DNA from: a bacterium UBP17_UBA6191
GTDB taxonomy: Bacteria > Muiribacteriota > UBA6191
Direction: 5' to 3'
DNA length: 22,260 bases
NCBI GenBank assembly: GCA_002422125.1
Contig: DITF01000143.1
Location: 10,477-32,736, forward strand
The position numbers and the translations under genes are program-made. Each line of letters begins with the position of its first letter. Positions within the stretch are counted from its first letter, which is position 1. The notes below the pieces were generated by a model that was given only the letters and a program-made list of their open reading frames with translations, made no database searches and was not told the origin of the DNA. Shown here piece by piece: positions 6,143-13,653 of the stretch.

Positions 6143-6861
6143 TGTTCGTCCTCAAATACACGAATCTGAATCTGCATCAGTTGGGATTGAATATTTTTTT
6201 CATCTTCCTCTGATTGGATTGTTAATATCATTTGTAACAAATCTTCTTTCAAAATTGATTCTACCTTACTGGACTTGTTTCTGGCTTCTTCAAGGTGTAG
6301 AGGCAGGATTTTTTTTAGGTTTGATTCAATTTGGTACTGATTTTCAGCTAGGTTCTCTTGTCGAACTTTGAGCAACAGGCCAATCAGGGCCACAATGGCT
6401 CTTTGTCGTTCAAAAAATCCTCTTTCCTCCATTGGTCGGTATAGGCCAACTAATGAAGATTGCAGCTCAAGCACGGATACATGGGTGTCCGAAAATCGCT
6501 TATCCAGCAACAAATTGGCAAGCTCTTTGATTTTGTGTGCAATTTTATCCAAGGATTCCTGCCATTCTTTAAGCCTCTTTGCAAAATATTCAGGAGGACT
6601 AAGATAATAATTTTGATATACCTGTAGCCATAGAACTTTGGCTTCGGCTAAACTCCGATTGTTAGGAATATTATCTCTGGCTTGTCTGCCAATATCGGAT
6701 AAATGGGTGGAGAGATCTCTTAAAGCGGAATCCATTCTGTCCAATCGGCCCTGCGAAAACAGGATTGATTCCAGAATGGGGTCACATGCCAAAAGTTTTT
6801 GCGTCAGAACCAGAAGGAGAATTACTTGTTTCAGTGGTTGGAAAAATTGTGGAATACCCAT
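6139..6861 (-). CDS. Putative lipoprotein, mostly helical, unknown function
   Basis: 240 aa from the ATG at 6861. Residues 1-25 include a hydrophobic run (VILLLVLTQ) ending in LLAC, a plausible lipobox with Cys26, so the product may be a lipid-anchored envelope protein. The lipobox lies at the end of a rather short hydrophobic stretch, so a plain signal peptide or anchor is possible. The rest is strongly helical with repeated charged heptad-like stretches (about 100-125 and 170-235). No family is recognised. Neither this ATG nor a TTG three codons upstream has a good ribosome site. It heads a four-gene overlapping operon, and its first 36 bases overlap the divergent lpxK start region. Confidence 0.72.
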   Translation of the reverse strand: MGIPQFFQPLKQVILLLVLTQKLLACDPILESILFSQGRLDRMDSALRDLSTHLSDIGRQARDNIPNNRSLAEAKVLWLQVYQNYYLSPPEYFAKRLKEWQESLDKIAHKIKELANLLLDKRFSDTHVSVLELQSSLVGLYRPMEERGFFERQRAIVALIGLLLKVRQENLAENQYQIESNLKKILPLHLEEARNKSSKVESILKEDLLQMILTIQSEEDEKNIQSQLMQIQIRVFEDEQ

Positions 6862-7866
6862 GTTTACCAAAAAAAGATTTCCAGATTTTCCAGACTTCTC
6901 AATCCCTTTAGCTTATTGTACATGAGCCTTACCTGGGTGAAAAGAACTGTTACAAGACTGCCAACAATCTATGTCAGTGTAAAAAACCCCGTAATATCGA
7001 TTGGTAACATTACTGTAGGAGGTTCTGGAAAGACACCTTTGGTTATGTGGCTCTTGGAACAGATGCAGAATGCTGGATTCAAGCCTGTTTTGATAACTCG
7101 TGGTTATAAGGCCAACTTTTCTGGTTCTTTGGCTCGCAGATTAAATGGGAAATGGGACCGCGATGGATTTTTTGGTGATGAATTGGAAATGGTTTTGGAA
7201 AGATTTCCCGAACTGGATGTGGCTGTAGGTAAACAAAGGGCGCTATTGGCCCAAGAGTTTGAGAGTCTTGATCAGAGTCGAATTCTAATTTTTGAAGATG
7301 CCTATCAGTATTTTCGACTGGATCGCGATCTGGATATTGTTGTAATTCATTGTCAACGGGGTTTTGGGAATCAACAAATTTTCCCGGCAGGGCCCTTGCG
7401 GGAAGGTCTTAGGGGATTAAAGCGGGCCAAAGTTATAATTCTTTATCAGTTATCAGGGACAGCAGATACATTTTTGCAGCCCTACCAGCAGTATCTTCAC
7501 CCTCATGTGAGGGTATTTTGTATGCATAGCCGCCTGAAAAATACAGAGCATCTGGCTAATAAGAGGGTGATTGCAATTGCCTCTATTGCCTGGCCTCAAT
7601 CATTTAAGAGAGATCTGGAAGAAGCGGGAGCTGAAGTTGTGTCTTTTATTGCTCCTGGGGATCACATGGGACTGACTATCCAGGAACAAAAAAAATTACT
7701 TGATCAGGCTACTGAGCTTAACTGTGATTGGATTTGTATGACTGCTAAGGATAAACCAAAATGGAAAATAAAAGATTCCAGAATCAGCGTTTTGGAGCAG
7801 GTTAGCGAAGTTGAAGATGGTAGCAAGCTACTTGAGATAATCCAGGAAACAAAAAAGGCCCCCTGA
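6826..7866 (+). CDS. lpxK: Tetraacyldisaccharide 4'-kinase (lipid A synthesis)
   Basis: 346 aa. LpxK phosphorylates the 4' position of the lipid A disaccharide at the cytosolic face of the inner membrane. Seen: LEKLW (5-9), then LLNPFSLLY (24-32), as in the N-terminal membrane helix of E. coli LpxK; VISIGNITVGGSGKTPL with the Walker A (65-70); LITRGYK; FFGDELEMVL (115-124); and GDHMGL with TAKDK near the C-terminus. The usual DDGxQH motif reads EDAYQY here (157-162). The TTG start is supported by AAGGAG at 6814-6819 with a 6-base gap and by the conserved N-terminus. The later ATG at 6922 would delete that helix. The porin terminator is embedded in its last codons. Confidence 0.9.
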   Translation: MFQWLEKLWNTHVYQKKISRFSRLLNPFSLLYMSLTWVKRTVTRLPTIYVSVKNPVISIGNITVGGSGKTPLVMWLLEQMQNAGFKPVLITRGYKANFSGSLARRLNGKWDRDGFFGDELEMVLERFPELDVAVGKQRALLAQEFESLDQSRILIFEDAYQYFRLDRDLDIVVIHCQRGFGNQQIFPAGPLREGLRGLKRAKVIILYQLSGTADTFLQPYQQYLHPHVRVFCMHSRLKNTEHLANKRVIAIASIAWPQSFKRDLEEAGAEVVSFIAPGDHMGLTIQEQKKLLDQATELNCDWICMTAKDKPKWKIKDSRISVLEQVSEVEDGSKLLEIIQETKKAP

Positions 7867-7880
7867 ATTTTCAGGGAGCC
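7851..7880 (-). terminator. Intrinsic terminator of the SLH porin gene
   Basis: On the minus strand a stem GGC-CCCTGA with one A/C mismatch and a 4-base loop (pairs 7857-7866 with 7871-7880) is followed by TTTTTT (7856-7851). It lies 20 bases after the porin stop and overlaps the last codons and stop of lpxK. There is no T-run on the plus side. Confidence 0.75.
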
Positions 7881-7900
7881 TTCTGGAATTCAACTTAAAA

Positions 7901-9478
7901 CTAGAAGCTTAGTGTCAGACCAGTTCTGAGACGGCCTTGTTGATCCACATTAGCAACCCCAAAGCTGTTTTCTGGTTCAAACAGGAAAAATGTTGTAAAC
8001 CATGTCACGGTGTCAGCCAGCTTGGTCATGTAAAATACAGAATGACCTTTGATATTGGTGCCGAGTTCATCAGCATTCAACCAGGCAATGGTTGCATCGG
8101 TTTCTACTCTTCTATAAGAATAACCGTATTTTACATCGCCTTTTTTCTTCAATTCACCCTGATACACCTCAAACCAGTAGCCAGTGTCTTCGCTGTTCCA
8201 GGCGGAATTGTTGACTACATAATCAAGTTTTGCTCCCCATGGGGTTCTACCCTTATTGTCATTGTGATAATGAACAAACAGGTTGGCTAGATTGAAGTCA
8301 GACAACAATCGATTTTGTCTCGCAGCGTTTGTAGCGTTTACGGTGTTAGTAGTTACACCAGGAAAAGTTGGATTAGCTCCATTGATGATCTGGTTGTAAT
8401 AGTTCCCATAATAGGGGGCTGCAAAATTGGTGGTCCGGCTGTTAAGTCCCACAAAGCGACTAGCTGTGACTCCCTGACCAGGATGCAAAAACTGCTCCCC
8501 AGTGAAGTTAAAATTAGAAGCTTTAACCGTCCAATCACCAGACCATTTATTTTTCTTGTTGTACTCAACCTGATGAGCAAACATCATGCTGTCTTCTTTA
8601 GAGGCTTTAGCCCCAGTCGGAGAATTGCCTTCCTTCAAATAGAACTGACCAGCTCGAACCGTCCAATCCTTATTGATTTTGTATTCCTGTGTGAAGCCAG
8701 TAGGGGAGAAATCATTGTCAAATACCAGTTCGGTACTGCGAAACAGGTTTTCACCTTTACCCAGAATCACTCTAAAATCATCATTGATTTTATGGTCGAT
8801 AAACAAACGATCGATCACAAAATCATCAGTGCCCATGCCAAAGCCGGAAAAATTATTTCCCCTGTCGTCATTACTTCCGACATTTCTCCAAGAAATAGAA
8901 GGATAATCATCTACGCCAGTGCGTAATTGGAATCCCCACTTAGTTCTATCGTTTACTTTGCCGGACAGATTTAAGAAGGTCTGAAATTGCAGATCGGATT
9001 CAGCGTTATCAGAAACCCCATCATTAAACAGAGACTGATGGCGGATGCCGATGCTACCACTGACATTCACATTGCCAATCTTGTTGGTGGTACTGCCGGT
9101 TGTCTCAAGTTTCTCAATGCGAGTCTCATGCTCGGCAGATTTGGCTTCGAGGGAGTCTACGCGAGCTCCAAGAAAAGCTAATTCGTTTGAGAATTCGTCT
9201 ACAAGCCTTTGCATGGTTGAGTTGACATCAGGAGTCAGCTTCAACTTGTTTTTGGAAACAGACTCAAGGAGGCGAGAAACAATAGTCGCCATTTCGTAGC
9301 GGCTGACTTTTTCTTCCCCATGGAATTTTTCGGCATAACCTTTGATGATGCCACTAGCACTAACATGCTCAATGGCTTGATATGCCCAGTGGTTTCTAGG
9401 TACATCAGAAAATGTGCTTGCTTGAATTGGTTGCAAGAGGACTGCGCTGACAGCCAGCGAAAATACGATCTTTTTCAT
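7901..9478 (-). CDS. SLH-domain outer-membrane porin (OmpM/OprB-like architecture)
   Basis: 525 aa. Signal peptide 1-20, probably cleaved at IQA|STF. One SLH domain at about 23-73: FSDVPRNHWAYQAIEHV, then GIIKGY, then VSRYEMATIVSRLL. A coiled coil spans about 88-126 (AFLGARVDSLEAKS). The remainder is rich in alternating aromatic and polar beta strands and ends LTLSF, with the C-terminal Phe recognised by the BAM machinery. By family knowledge the SLH domain binds modified peptidoglycan and the barrel forms a pore, tethering the outer membrane; the substrate is unknown. AAGGAG lies 4 bases before the ATG. It is monocistronic, with its own promoter and terminator, as expected for an abundant envelope protein. 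Confidence 0.9.
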   Translation of the reverse strand: MKKIVFSLAVSAVLLQPIQASTFSDVPRNHWAYQAIEHVSASGIIKGYAEKFHGEEKVSRYEMATIVSRLLESVSKNKLKLTPDVNSTMQRLVDEFSNELAFLGARVDSLEAKSAEHETRIEKLETTGSTTNKIGNVNVSGSIGIRHQSLFNDGVSDNAESDLQFQTFLNLSGKVNDRTKWGFQLRTGVDDYPSISWRNVGSNDDRGNNFSGFGMGTDDFVIDRLFIDHKINDDFRVILGKGENLFRSTELVFDNDFSPTGFTQEYKINKDWTVRAGQFYLKEGNSPTGAKASKEDSMMFAHQVEYNKKNKWSGDWTVKASNFNFTGEQFLHPGQGVTASRFVGLNSRTTNFAAPYYGNYYNQIINGANPTFPGVTTNTVNATNAARQNRLLSDFNLANLFVHYHNDNKGRTPWGAKLDYVVNNSAWNSEDTGYWFEVYQGELKKKGDVKYGYSYRRVETDATIAWLNADELGTNIKGHSVFYMTKLADTVTWFTTFFLFEPENSFGVANVDQQGRLRTGLTLSF

Positions 9479-9510
9479 GTTACTCCTTGACAGTTTGAGC
9501 TAAACGCCAC

Positions 9511-9539
9511 AATATATCCCAAACATATTTCAATTTCCA
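9511..9539 (-). promoter_or_regulatory. Promoter of the SLH porin gene
   Basis: TGGAAA (9539-9534), a 17-base spacer and TATATT (9516-9511) on the minus strand lie about 32 bases before the ATG at 9478, leaving a normal leader with AAGGAG. Confidence 0.45.
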
Positions 9540-9567
9540 CCGTAATTTTTGTTCTCATGGGATACGA

Positions 9568-9596
9568 TTGTTTTCTGGTCTTCACTGGGCTATTAT
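9568..9596 (+). promoter_or_regulatory. Promoter of the ispH operon
   Basis: TTGTTT (9568-9573), a 17-base spacer and TATTAT (9591-9596) lie 25 bases before the ATG. The leader carries a GAGGGGG ribosome site. Confidence 0.55.
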
Positions 9597-9621
9597 TACA
9601 GCTTCATATTGAGGGGGATTC

Positions 9622-10548
9622 ATGGGCAAAACACTGCTTTTGGCAAGCCCTAGAGGCTTTTGTGCCGGGGTGACCAGAGCGATAGAAATTGTGGAGAGAG
9701 CTTTGGAGTTGTGGGGAACGCCGATTTATGTGAAACACGAAATTGTTCACAATCGGCATGTGGTAGACAGACTGCGAGCCAAAGGTGCTATTTTTGTGGA
9801 AGAACTCCATGAAATTCCACCGGGAAGCAAGGTAATTTTTTCGGCCCACGGGGTGCCGCCTGATACCTTTGATGTTGCAAGCTCCATGGGACTTGAGGTC
9901 ACTGATGCTACCTGCCCTCTTGTGACCAAAGTGCACAAAGAGGCCCTGCGCTATGCCAAAGATGATATGCAGATTCTTCTGATTGGGCATAAAAACCATG
10001 TGGAGGCCATTGGCACTCAGGGAGTGGCTAGGGACAGGACGACGATCATTGAAACCCCAGAGGATGCGCAAACGGTTACTGTTTCAGACCCGACCAAGGT
10101 TGCTGTGCTGACTCAAACCACTCTTAGTGTGGATGACACTCAGGAAATTATGAACATTCTGATGCAAAGATTTCCTCAGATTCAAACCCCGGGTAAGTCT
10201 GATATCTGTTACGCCACAACCAACCGACAAATGGCCATTCGCCAGATTGGGGATTCCGTAGATCTTGTATTGGTAGTTGGTGCCAACAATAGCTCCAATA
10301 GCAATCGTTTAAGAGAAGTGGCGGCCAGAAATGGGGTACCAGCCTATCTGATTCAGGATGAGTCTCAGATTGAGAGTAGTTGGGTGAAAGAAGCCCAAAC
10401 CATAGGTATGACGGCCGGAGCATCCACCCCTGAGGATTTAGTGGAGAGATGTGTAAAACGCTTGCAGGAACTAGGGGTATCTGAAGTCAAAGAACATGTG
10501 GCGATTGAGGAGAAAGTTTCATTTGGTTTGCCCAGGATGTTGGCATGA
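9622..10548 (+). CDS. ispH: 4-hydroxy-3-methylbut-2-enyl diphosphate reductase
   Basis: 308 aa. IspH performs the last step of the MEP pathway, making IPP and DMAPP with an Fe-S cluster. The cluster cysteines are Cys14 (RGFCAG), Cys98 (TDATCPLV) and Cys196 (DICYATTNRQ). Substrate-binding histidines and the acid lie in HEIVHNRHVV (39-48), SAHGVPP (74-80) and GHKNHVEAIGTQG (122-134, Glu128). SSNSNRLREVA follows near 233-243. The length is typical. The last four bases (ATGA) overlap the start of the acyltransferase fusion, so the two are co-translated. Confidence 0.97.
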   Translation: MGKTLLLASPRGFCAGVTRAIEIVERALELWGTPIYVKHEIVHNRHVVDRLRAKGAIFVEELHEIPPGSKVIFSAHGVPPDTFDVASSMGLEVTDATCPLVTKVHKEALRYAKDDMQILLIGHKNHVEAIGTQGVARDRTTIIETPEDAQTVTVSDPTKVAVLTQTTLSVDDTQEIMNILMQRFPQIQTPGKSDICYATTNRQMAIRQIGDSVDLVLVVGANNSSNSNRLREVAARNGVPAYLIQDESQIESSWVKEAQTIGMTAGASTPEDLVERCVKRLQELGVSEVKEHVAIEEKVSFGLPRMLA

Positions 10549-12578
10549 CTGAGAATCTTCCCAAGAGTAAGGATGAAAGCTCGGGAATCCCTGAGGAGTA
10601 TCCAAATCTCAAAAATGATTCCGTTCGTTTTTTATGGTCCTGGATTTTACAGAGAGTACTTTTGGCACCGGTATTCTGGTTTTATACCCGGGTGTTAAAT
10701 CGTACCGAATTTGTGGGGCTGGAAAATCTTGAGGCATTACAGGGTCGTTCTTTTCTTTTGTGCGCCAATCATACCAGTAGTTGGGATATCTGGTCGGCCT
10801 TTGAAGTTGGCTTTAAGGCCACTTCTTTTTTTTCCCGTGAATATTATCTGTGTGGTCTTGGTGCAATTGAGAGACTGGGCTCACCTTTGATTCGTTACTT
10901 AACTGTTAGTGCTGGGGTTTTGGCAGTGAATCGGAAAAAGGGCCTTGAGCAACATGCCATGCAGGATTTAAATCGTCTGTATCAGGAAGAAAAGGTTAAA
11001 ATTGCTTGTCTGATTTATCCAGAAGGTACCCGCTCCAAGAACGGGAGACTATCCAAGCAGTTTAAGGCTGGGGCCGGATGGATTCAGGCATTACATCAGG
11101 TTCCGGTTCTGCCAGTTTACCAGATCAATTATGACCAGCTTCCCGGTTTTGGAAAAAAACTGAAAATTGTAATTGGGAAACCATTGGAGTTTCCTGAATT
11201 TAAAGCCAAAGCAGAGTCACCCACCACTTGGATTCAAGTGACCTCTAAAATCATGGATGCTATTCGTTCCCTAGAAGATATCCACAATCCATTACCTAAA
11301 AGTCAAGAAGAGTTAAGACCTACACCAGCAGCACTTCCTGAAGTTTCCCAAGTACCAGTCAACCGTCCTCAGCCAGATGACTTTTTTCATGCTGTTGGTT
11401 TGCCGGTTTCGGTGGTTCCTAGCCTGCAATGGAGAAAGGATTTGGCCTCGGCAAATATATTGGCATTTGCTGGTCTAAAGCGGGTTGATACCAGTAATTT
11501 TATTCAAATACTTCAGAACCTTTCCTTAGAAATTCCCTCGCGCAATTATGGGGTGGAGGTTTTGTTTCAGGATAGCCTAAGCCCATCGGAGTGGTTGCAA
11601 AGGTTTGAGGCATTATCTGAATTCTGTCCCAATCTACTGTTAAGAGGCTTTACTTCGGTCACTCCAGAAATTTTGCTGTATCGCTACCGTAACCCAGAAT
11701 CCAAAAAACTTTTTGTCAGAGTAAGTCTTCCCGATGCCGCCATTGCCTTTGCCTCGCCCCCATCCCCTCAAATGTTGGAGCTTCTAACGGCTCGAGGCCT
11801 ACTTAGCGAGGCTGAGGCCCTTCATGCTTTGACTATGCCTGTGGCCACACATATTCTGGTTGATAGCACAGGTGAATTAAGGGATATATTGTCAGTTTTT
11901 CCTTGGATACAGGCAAAAGTTTCTGAACAAAAGCCGGCCGTGAAGCTAGGGATTTGTGGGGGTATTGGCAGTCCACAGGCCATCAAAGGCGCCCGGGCAA
12001 TGGGTGCTGATTTTGTAATGTCAGATTCTATTCACCTACTCTTTGAAGGTTCAGGATTAGCAACCTTTGCTCGGGAAGGTCTATGGAAAGCCCGGATTGC
12101 CGATTTTCAGAAATCGGTCCATCCAGATTGGCTAAGAATGGGGTCAAAGTCAGAGGTTTTACGATTTGGAAATCTTTACTCCAAACGGGCTGCCTTTTTG
12201 TATTCTTTGGTGGAAACTTCTTTGGGGGTTGAAGATTTAAGTGCGGAACAGTTGCAAGGTTTGTTGCAGGCTTGTCGTGAGAGCAATATAGAGTCTGCGA
12301 TTGGGGCGGCAAAGGATGCAATACAATCCTTTATGCCAGAGTTGGTGAATCGGGTGAATTCCTTAAACTCGGATACAATTCTTCTATTGTGTACTTATGC
12401 ACTAATTCTTTGTGAGCGGGATTCGGCCTCAGAAAATCCAGTGGAGCCCCGTTTTGCCCTGATTCGAGGAGGTCTGGAAATTCCTTCCTTTACACTGTTT
12501 CTTCAGACTCTTAAGACAGACAGGCCCACAAATTCTGTGGCTGCAGTAAGGGTCTTGATGAAAGAAGCAGGCTTTTAA
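10545..12578 (+). CDS. Fusion of a PlsC-type acyltransferase with a degenerate PfaD-like (enoyl reductase/nitronate monooxygenase-type) domain
   Basis: 677 aa. Residues 25-245 are a 1-acylglycerol-3-phosphate acyltransferase domain: a membrane helix at about 30-50, NHTSSWD (75-81, the HX4D motif), and YPEGTRSKNGRLSKQFKAGA (158-177). A proline-rich linker (about 250-278) leads to a region resembling PfaD, the TIM-barrel FMN enoyl reductase of PUFA and trans-AT polyketide synthases. Seen: LLYRY (377-381), FASPPSPQMLELLTARGLLS (402-421), LGICGGIGSPQAI (468-480), ARAMGADFVMSDS (483-495) and EVLRFGNLYSKRAAFLY (537-553). The PfaD motif GGHTDNRP is replaced by TGELRDI (442-448), so flavin chemistry may be lost. 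The likely role is in phospholipid acylation. No PUFA synthase genes lie nearby. It is translationally coupled to ispH. Confidence 0.85.
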   Translation: MTENLPKSKDESSGIPEEYPNLKNDSVRFLWSWILQRVLLAPVFWFYTRVLNRTEFVGLENLEALQGRSFLLCANHTSSWDIWSAFEVGFKATSFFSREYYLCGLGAIERLGSPLIRYLTVSAGVLAVNRKKGLEQHAMQDLNRLYQEEKVKIACLIYPEGTRSKNGRLSKQFKAGAGWIQALHQVPVLPVYQINYDQLPGFGKKLKIVIGKPLEFPEFKAKAESPTTWIQVTSKIMDAIRSLEDIHNPLPKSQEELRPTPAALPEVSQVPVNRPQPDDFFHAVGLPVSVVPSLQWRKDLASANILAFAGLKRVDTSNFIQILQNLSLEIPSRNYGVEVLFQDSLSPSEWLQRFEALSEFCPNLLLRGFTSVTPEILLYRYRNPESKKLFVRVSLPDAAIAFASPPSPQMLELLTARGLLSEAEALHALTMPVATHILVDSTGELRDILSVFPWIQAKVSEQKPAVKLGICGGIGSPQAIKGARAMGADFVMSDSIHLLFEGSGLATFAREGLWKARIADFQKSVHPDWLRMGSKSEVLRFGNLYSKRAAFLYSLVETSLGVEDLSAEQLQGLLQACRESNIESAIGAAKDAIQSFMPELVNRVNSLNSDTILLLCTYALILCERDSASENPVEPRFALIRGGLEIPSFTLFLQTLKTDRPTNSVAAVRVLMKEAGF

Positions 12579-12622
12579 AAAGTTTACTCGTTTGCCTGTT
12601 CATGTACCAAAGCAGGGCATGG

Positions 12623-12628
12623 TATGCT
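12623..12628 (+). promoter_or_regulatory. -10-like element of the pilin operon, possible leaderless start
   Basis: TATGCT ends 6 bases before the ATG at 12635, and no Shine-Dalgarno sequence is present. No convincing -35 was found at 16-18 bases. It is included because the same spacing recurs at other starts in the window. Confidence 0.3.
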
Positions 12629-12634
12629 TAGCAC

Positions 12635-13117
12635 ATGGCACATAATCGGTTGGGGTTTTCCTTTGTTGAGATTTTTGTGGGTATGATGATTCTCTCAACC
12701 GCTGGCACTAGTTTAATGATGGTGTCCGAGGCTGTGCGCAAACATGCCCATGCCAAACAGAGATACTATTCCCGGCAGATAGCCCAGATTGCTTTAAATC
12801 AAGTCAACTCTAACCTGTTTTTGAAAGTTCCAGTAACCTCGGAAAGTTCAGCTCCCTTGCTTGACAACCAGAGCCTAACCAGCAGTTTTTCTGTGTTTGC
12901 TCAGGAGCGGTTTGAACTAGAATCATACTGGGGTCTTAAAGAAGCATTAAATGGATATGAACTTGGCTGTGAAATTGATTCTGAAGGCTCAGCAGATCAG
13001 GGTCTGGCTCTGCATTCTGAAATCACAATTTCCTTTCGTTCTTTACAGAATAGGAATTCCCTGAATCGCGCAATCTGGCAAGGATTTGCCCTTGAAAGAA
13101 GTTTGCCAATCAAATGA
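12635..13117 (+). CDS. Type IV pilin-like minor prepilin (PilV/GspI-like)
   Basis: 160 aa. The N-terminus MAHNRLG|FSFVEIFVGMM has the class III prepilin signal: a short basic leader, Gly at -1, Phe at +1, Glu at +5, then a hydrophobic helix to about residue 32. PilD-type prepilin peptidase would cleave it, and it would assemble in a type IV pilus or type II secretion pseudopilus. The globular part is not recognised. It is first of three co-directional genes; its stop overlaps the next start by four bases. It lies 56 bases after the acyltransferase fusion gene and may have its own start site. Confidence 0.82.
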   Translation: MAHNRLGFSFVEIFVGMMILSTAGTSLMMVSEAVRKHAHAKQRYYSRQIAQIALNQVNSNLFLKVPVTSESSAPLLDNQSLTSSFSVFAQERFELESYWGLKEALNGYELGCEIDSEGSADQGLALHSEITISFRSLQNRNSLNRAIWQGFALERSLPIK

Positions 13118-13653
13118 ATTCCAAAAAGGCCTATACCCTTATTGAGATCATGTTTGGGTCGGCAATTTTTATTATTATTTTTGGTGGATTTTATGCATTT
13201 TTTTCCTGGGCATTTTCACGCATTGGACCGCAGCTTGGTGAAGTATATTGCTGGCAGGACATTAAAAGCACGACCCAAAGGCTGGAAGCCGAGATGGCTG
13301 ATGCGATGGCTATTCTGGCTCCAAACAAAAATGATAAAGCAACTGATTACCTTGCTGTGCAAAAGGCCGATGGGCATGTATGGGTTTATCTGGTAGATCC
13401 TTTGAAAAATCTTTGGAAAAAACGACTTACAGGGGATAAAAAACCGGAAAGGATACGCAGGGGCGACTGGATGTTTCATATTAATGCCCAACCCAATCCT
13501 GACAAGGCTTGGGTGAAACCAGAGCCGGCCATGGGTCGTTTTTTCTACCTAAATGACAGGCATAGTGTACTGTTTTTGTCCCTTACACCCGTGGGAAGGT
13601 CCAAGGTAATTGATGCACCTATTCAGGTACTCACATCCCTTTCAGTCCCATAG
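13114..13653 (+). CDS. Type IV pilin-like minor prepilin (PilW/GspJ-like)
   Basis: 179 aa. MNSKKA|YTLIEIMFGSAIF carries a prepilin signal with Ala at -1 (tolerated by prepilin peptidases), Tyr at +1 and Glu at +5, followed by a long hydrophobic helix to about residue 33. The remaining about 145 residues show mixed beta strands (HVWVYLVDPL, WMFHINAQP, RFFYLND) and one Cys near 46. It overlaps the first pilin gene by four bases and the third gene by about 41 bases, so the three are translated as a block. The order fits minor pilin clusters that prime pilus assembly. Confidence 0.82.
   Translation: MNSKKAYTLIEIMFGSAIFIIIFGGFYAFFSWAFSRIGPQLGEVYCWQDIKSTTQRLEAEMADAMAILAPNKNDKATDYLAVQKADGHVWVYLVDPLKNLWKKRLTGDKKPERIRRGDWMFHINAQPNPDKAWVKPEPAMGRFFYLNDRHSVLFLSLTPVGRSKVIDAPIQVLTSLSVP

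Noticed and set aside
8315..8926. 203-codon plus-strand ORF inside the SLH porin gene
   Set aside because: Antisense shadow of a clearly coding beta-barrel gene, with no recognisable motif.
9604..10071. 155-codon minus-strand ORF antisense to ispH
   Set aside because: Shadow of a conserved gene: no family resemblance, no ribosome site recognised, composition typical of reverse-frame translation.
10545..12578. A PUFA or polyketide synthase cluster
   Set aside because: Only a PfaD-like domain is present; no ketosynthase, ACP, dehydratase or phosphopantetheinyl transferase is found in the neighbouring genes.
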